Origin: Sporichthyaceae bacterium
Lineage (GTDB): Bacteria > Actinomycetota > Actinomycetes > JACCYY01
Direction of reading: 5' to 3'
Assembly (NCBI GenBank): GCA_013696235.1
Contig: JACCYY010000057.1
Span: 1 to 6,930 of the forward strand
DNA: 6,930 bases
Position numbers and translations under genes: made by a program. How positions within the stretch are numbered: position 1 is the first letter of the stretch; each line of letters opens with the position of its first letter. Below the pieces are notes generated by a model that ran no database searches, was not told the origin of the DNA, and saw nothing but the letters and a program-made list of their open reading frames with translations. Positions 5,603 through 6,930 of this stretch are shown in pieces.

Positions 5603-5608
5603 CAGACT
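5603..5608 (+). promoter_or_regulatory. Possible -10 element for leaderless transcription of the MFS gene
   Basis: CAGACT ends 6 nt before the GTG start at 5615 and keeps the two most important -10 bases (A at position 2, T at position 6), though not the T at position 1. The start codon has no Shine-Dalgarno sequence. The same hexamer, followed by the same G, stands 7 nt before the GTG of the phosphodiesterase gene (4027-4032). This is a weak call that rests mainly on spacing. Confidence 0.25.
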
Positions 5609-5614
5609 GCGTTC

Positions 5615-6930
5615 GTGACGGTCGAGCCGGCGGCACCCACTCCCCCCTCATCCACGCGTACCGCGCCGCGGGGCGAGCTGCGCGGCTGGTACTTCTACGA
5701 CTGGGCCTGCTCGGCCTTCAACACCACCGTGGTCACGGTTTTCCTCGGTCCGCTGCTGACCGACGTGACCGAGGTCGCCGCCGACCCGGAGGGTTTCGTC
5801 CACCCGTTCGGCATCGCGGTGCGAGCCGAGGCGTTCTTCCCGTCCGTCGTGTCGCTCTCGGTCGTGCTGCAGGTCCTCGTGCTGCCCCTGGTCGGCGGCA
5901 TCGCCGACCGCACCCAGCGCAAGAAGCCGATGCTTGCGCTGTTCGCCTACGTCGGCGCGTTCGCCACGATGGGCCTCTACTTCCTCGACGGCGAGCGCTA
6001 CCTCCTCGGCGGGGGACTCTTCGTCCTGGCCAACATCGCGTTCGGTGCCGCGCTCGTGGTCTACAACGCGTTCCTGCCCGAGCTCGCGGCGCCCGACGAC
6101 CGCGACGGCGTCTCCGCGAGAGGCTGGGCGTTCGGCTACCTCGGCGGCGGGCTCCTGCTGGCGCTCAATCTCGTGCTCTACGCCTCGCGCGACGCGATCG
6201 GCGTCAGCGAGGGCGATGCAGCCCGGATCAGCATCCTGTCCGCCGGGGTCTGGTGGGCGCTGTTCACCCTGGTCCCGCTCAAACGCCTCCACACCCGTCG
6301 ATCATCGACGTCTGGTGAGCCGAACCTCGACGAGCAGGGGGTCCGCGTCGTCAGCGGCGGCTTCCGCCAGCTCGCCGGCACGCTCCGCGAGATCCGCGGG
6401 TTCCCGCAGACGCTCCTGTTCCTGGCCGCGTACCTGCTGTTCAACGACGGCATCCAGACCGTCATCGCGCTGTCTGCCACCTACGGCACCGAGGAGCTCG
6501 GGCTGGCGCAGCAGACCCTCATCATCGCGATCCTTGTCGTGCAGTTCGTCGCGTTCGGCGGCGCGCTGCTGTTCGGGCGACTCGCGCTCCGGTTCGGCGC
6601 GAAGCGGCTGATCCTGGCCAGCATCGTGGTCTGGACCGTCGTCGTGACGGCCGCGTACTTCTTGCCGGAGCGGCGCGCTCTGCCGTTCTTCGCGCTCGCC
6701 ATCGGGATCGGCCTGGTGCTCGGCGGCAGCCAGGCGCTGTCCCGATCACTGTTCTCCCAGATGATCCCGCGCGGAAAGGAGGCCGAGTACTTCGGTCTGT
6801 ACGAGATCAGCGAGCGCGGCACGAGCTGGCTCGGGACCGCCCTGTTCGCCCTCGCACTGCAGGTGACCGGCAGCTACCGGGTGGCGATCATCTCGCTGGT
6901 CGTCTTCTTCGTGCTCGGGTTCGCCGTGCT
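5615..6930 (+). CDS. UMF1-family MFS transporter (Atg22-like), 3' end outside window
   Basis: The frame is open from GTG 5615 to the edge, 438 full codons plus two bases. After a short cytoplasmic tail comes 'RGWYFYDWACSAFNTTVVTVFLGPLL' (23-48), the counterpart of the YDWANSA signature that marks UMF1/Atg22-type members of the major facilitator superfamily. A loop motif 'GGIADRTQRKKPM' (94-106) matches the MFS motif A between helices 2 and 3, and 'GRLALRFGAKR' (321-331) is its equivalent in the second half. I count 11 full membrane helices and the start of the twelfth (about 423-439), with a cytoplasmic centre loop at about 222-265, so only a short C-terminus is missing. UMF1 proteins are inner-membrane permeases. 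Fungal Atg22 exports amino acids from the vacuole, but the bacterial substrate is unknown. GTG 5615 is the first ATG or GTG in frame and has no ribosome site. The gene is divergent from vapBC. Confidence 0.9.
   Translation, partial: MTVEPAAPTPPSSTRTAPRGELRGWYFYDWACSAFNTTVVTVFLGPLLTDVTEVAADPEGFVHPFGIAVRAEAFFPSVVSLSVVLQVLVLPLVGGIADRTQRKKPMLALFAYVGAFATMGLYFLDGERYLLGGGLFVLANIAFGAALVVYNAFLPELAAPDDRDGVSARGWAFGYLGGGLLLALNLVLYASRDAIGVSEGDAARISILSAGVWWALFTLVPLKRLHTRRSSTSGEPNLDEQGVRVVSGGFRQLAGTLREIRGFPQTLLFLAAYLLFNDGIQTVIALSATYGTEELGLAQQTLIIAILVVQFVAFGGALLFGRLALRFGAKRLILASIVVWTVVVTAAYFLPERRALPFFALAIGIGLVLGGSQALSRSLFSQMIPRGKEAEYFGLYEISERGTSWLGTALFALALQVTGSYRVAIISLVVFFVLGFAV

Noticed and set aside
5170..6318. 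Long plus-strand open frame (382 residues) across vapBC and the MFS gene
   Set aside because: It runs antisense to vapBC and one frame off the transporter. It has no hydrophobic helices or domain signatures, whereas the neighbouring frames have both.

Overview
The window is high-GC DNA with GTG starts, 4-nt stop/start overlaps and sparse Shine-Dalgarno sites. This is typical of an actinobacterial chromosome; the protein sequences agree, but genus cannot be assigned from sequence alone. It is densely coding, with nine genes: seven complete, one cut at the left edge (VOC family) and one cut at the right edge (UMF1-type MFS transporter). No gene-free stretch exceeds about 170 bases. I see no RNA genes, insertion sequences or CRISPR arrays.

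Layout, left to right. (1) 1-1029, minus strand: the start of a VOC/glyoxalase-like protein, preceded by a DinB/DUF664 putative metalloprotein. (2) 1197-1933, plus strand: a lipoprotein whose C-terminal domain is repeated immediately downstream. The second copy is a separate 89-residue frame with no signal peptide, overlapping the first by GTGA. A candidate ECF-sigma promoter (GGAACC-N16-CGTC) lies upstream. (3) 1897-3944, minus strand: an alkylation-repair operon of an Ada(N)-AraC-AlkA fusion followed by ogt, whose 3' end overlaps the duplicated-domain gene tail to tail. (4) 4040-4840, plus strand: a cytoplasmic glycerophosphodiester phosphodiesterase, divergent from the repair operon. (5) 4874-5523, minus strand: a VapBC toxin-antitoxin pair with an AbrB-type antitoxin and a likely leaderless promoter. 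(6) 5615-6930, plus strand: a 12-TM UMF1-family transporter running off the window.

How the genes work together. The clearest functional unit is the adaptive response to DNA methylation. The Ada part senses methylphosphotriesters and acts as transcription factor, its fused AlkA part excises alkylated bases, and Ogt directly reverses O6-alkylguanine. VapBC is a self-contained module. The other genes have no evident shared pathway.

Most of the window is ordinary. The point most worth a second look is the tandem domain duplication at 1404-1921. Its 269-bp period is not a multiple of three and leaves the second copy of an apparently exported, two-cysteine domain without an export signal. Secondary points are the ECF-like promoter and the -10-like hexamers placed 6-7 nt before three start codons that lack ribosome binding sites.
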